Shown one piece after another: positions 35,181-35,292 of a stretch of 35,292 nucleotides of DNA. The notes under the pieces were generated by a model. That model ran no database searches, was not told where the DNA came from, and saw only the letters and a program-made list of their open reading frames with translations. Each line of letters starts with the position of its first letter. Within the stretch, counting starts at the first letter, position 1. Origin of the DNA: Brasilonema angustatum HA4187-MV1 (GTDB lineage Bacteria > Cyanobacteriota > Cyanobacteriia > Cyanobacteriales > Nostocaceae); the NCBI GenBank assembly GCA_019359695.1, contig JAHHGV010000065.1:1-35292 (forward strand), written 5' to 3'. The position numbers and the translations under genes were made by a program.

Positions 35181-35262
35181 TAATAATGATTATCGTGTAG
35201 GGAATGAAAAGAGGGATACGAGCAATGCTCGTATCCCTCTTTCGGCTTGATTATCATTATTA
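35181..35262. repeat. Long palindrome nested in outer inverted repeats after the helicase gene
   Basis: A perfect 17-bp stem (35208-35224 with 35226-35242, starting AAAGAGGGATACGAGCA, one A at the centre) is nested in 14-bp arms, TAATAATGATTATC (35181-35194) and GATTATCATTATTA (35249-35262), which differ at one position. It may terminate the helicase transcript, or be a miniature inverted-repeat element. The arms also resemble Fur-box words. Confidence 0.75.
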
Positions 35263-35292
35263 TTCAGCTAAGATTTGAATAGGCGATCGCCC

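Overview
The window reads as chromosomal DNA of a filamentous, probably nostocalean cyanobacterium. The signs are a ChlH subunit of Mg-chelatase whose N-terminus matches cyanobacterial ChlH, a cyanobacterial-type LeuRS, a fused peroxiredoxin-glutaredoxin, many HIP1 octamers (GCGATCGC), heptanucleotide tandem repeats and interspersed palindromic repeats. Housekeeping genes (chlH, leuS, an LpxB-related glycosyltransferase) alternate with a large amount of acquired or mobile material.

Layout. 1-2150: a small secreted protein (+) faces a secreted V8/trypsin-like protease (-) across a shared terminator; the small protein resembles the protease propeptide without the protease. 2150-4744: a long non-coding stretch, then a VWA-domain protein with two C-terminal repeats. 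5080-5880: a short GC-rich block carrying an actinobacterial-looking alpha/beta hydrolase. 5995-11758: a TetR - HlyD - DHA2 efflux set on the minus strand, split by a complete IscB element (iscB plus omega-RNA/HEARO RNA upstream). 11865-14890: LpxB-related protein and a Tat-exported flavin amine oxidase, separated by a composite repeat.

15728-21152: chlH, then a RAYT (REP-associated tyrosine transposase) surrounded by its probable palindromes, one copy lying inside its own reading frame, and a Uma2-type nuclease. 21247-24749: an acquired-looking minus-strand set: MarR regulator, TetX-like FAD monooxygenase, AlkB-like dioxygenase, NmrA-like reductase. 24924-28818: a possible gene remnant, a Rieske protein with a large helical domain, peroxiredoxin-glutaredoxin and aquaporin, a group that fits redox or peroxide handling. 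29180-31753: leuS. 32061-35114: a large SF1 helicase with only the beginning of a PLD-like nuclease domain, resembling the single-protein (type II) Mokosh anti-phage architecture but apparently truncated, followed by a long perfect palindrome.

The most notable points are the solitary IscB/omega-RNA element inserted between a regulator and its efflux operon, the stand-alone propeptide next to its protease, the RAYT/REP cluster with a REP-like sequence in the coding frame and a second repeat nested in a palindrome, and the truncated Mokosh-like helicase. All family assignments come from reading motifs by eye; no database search was run.
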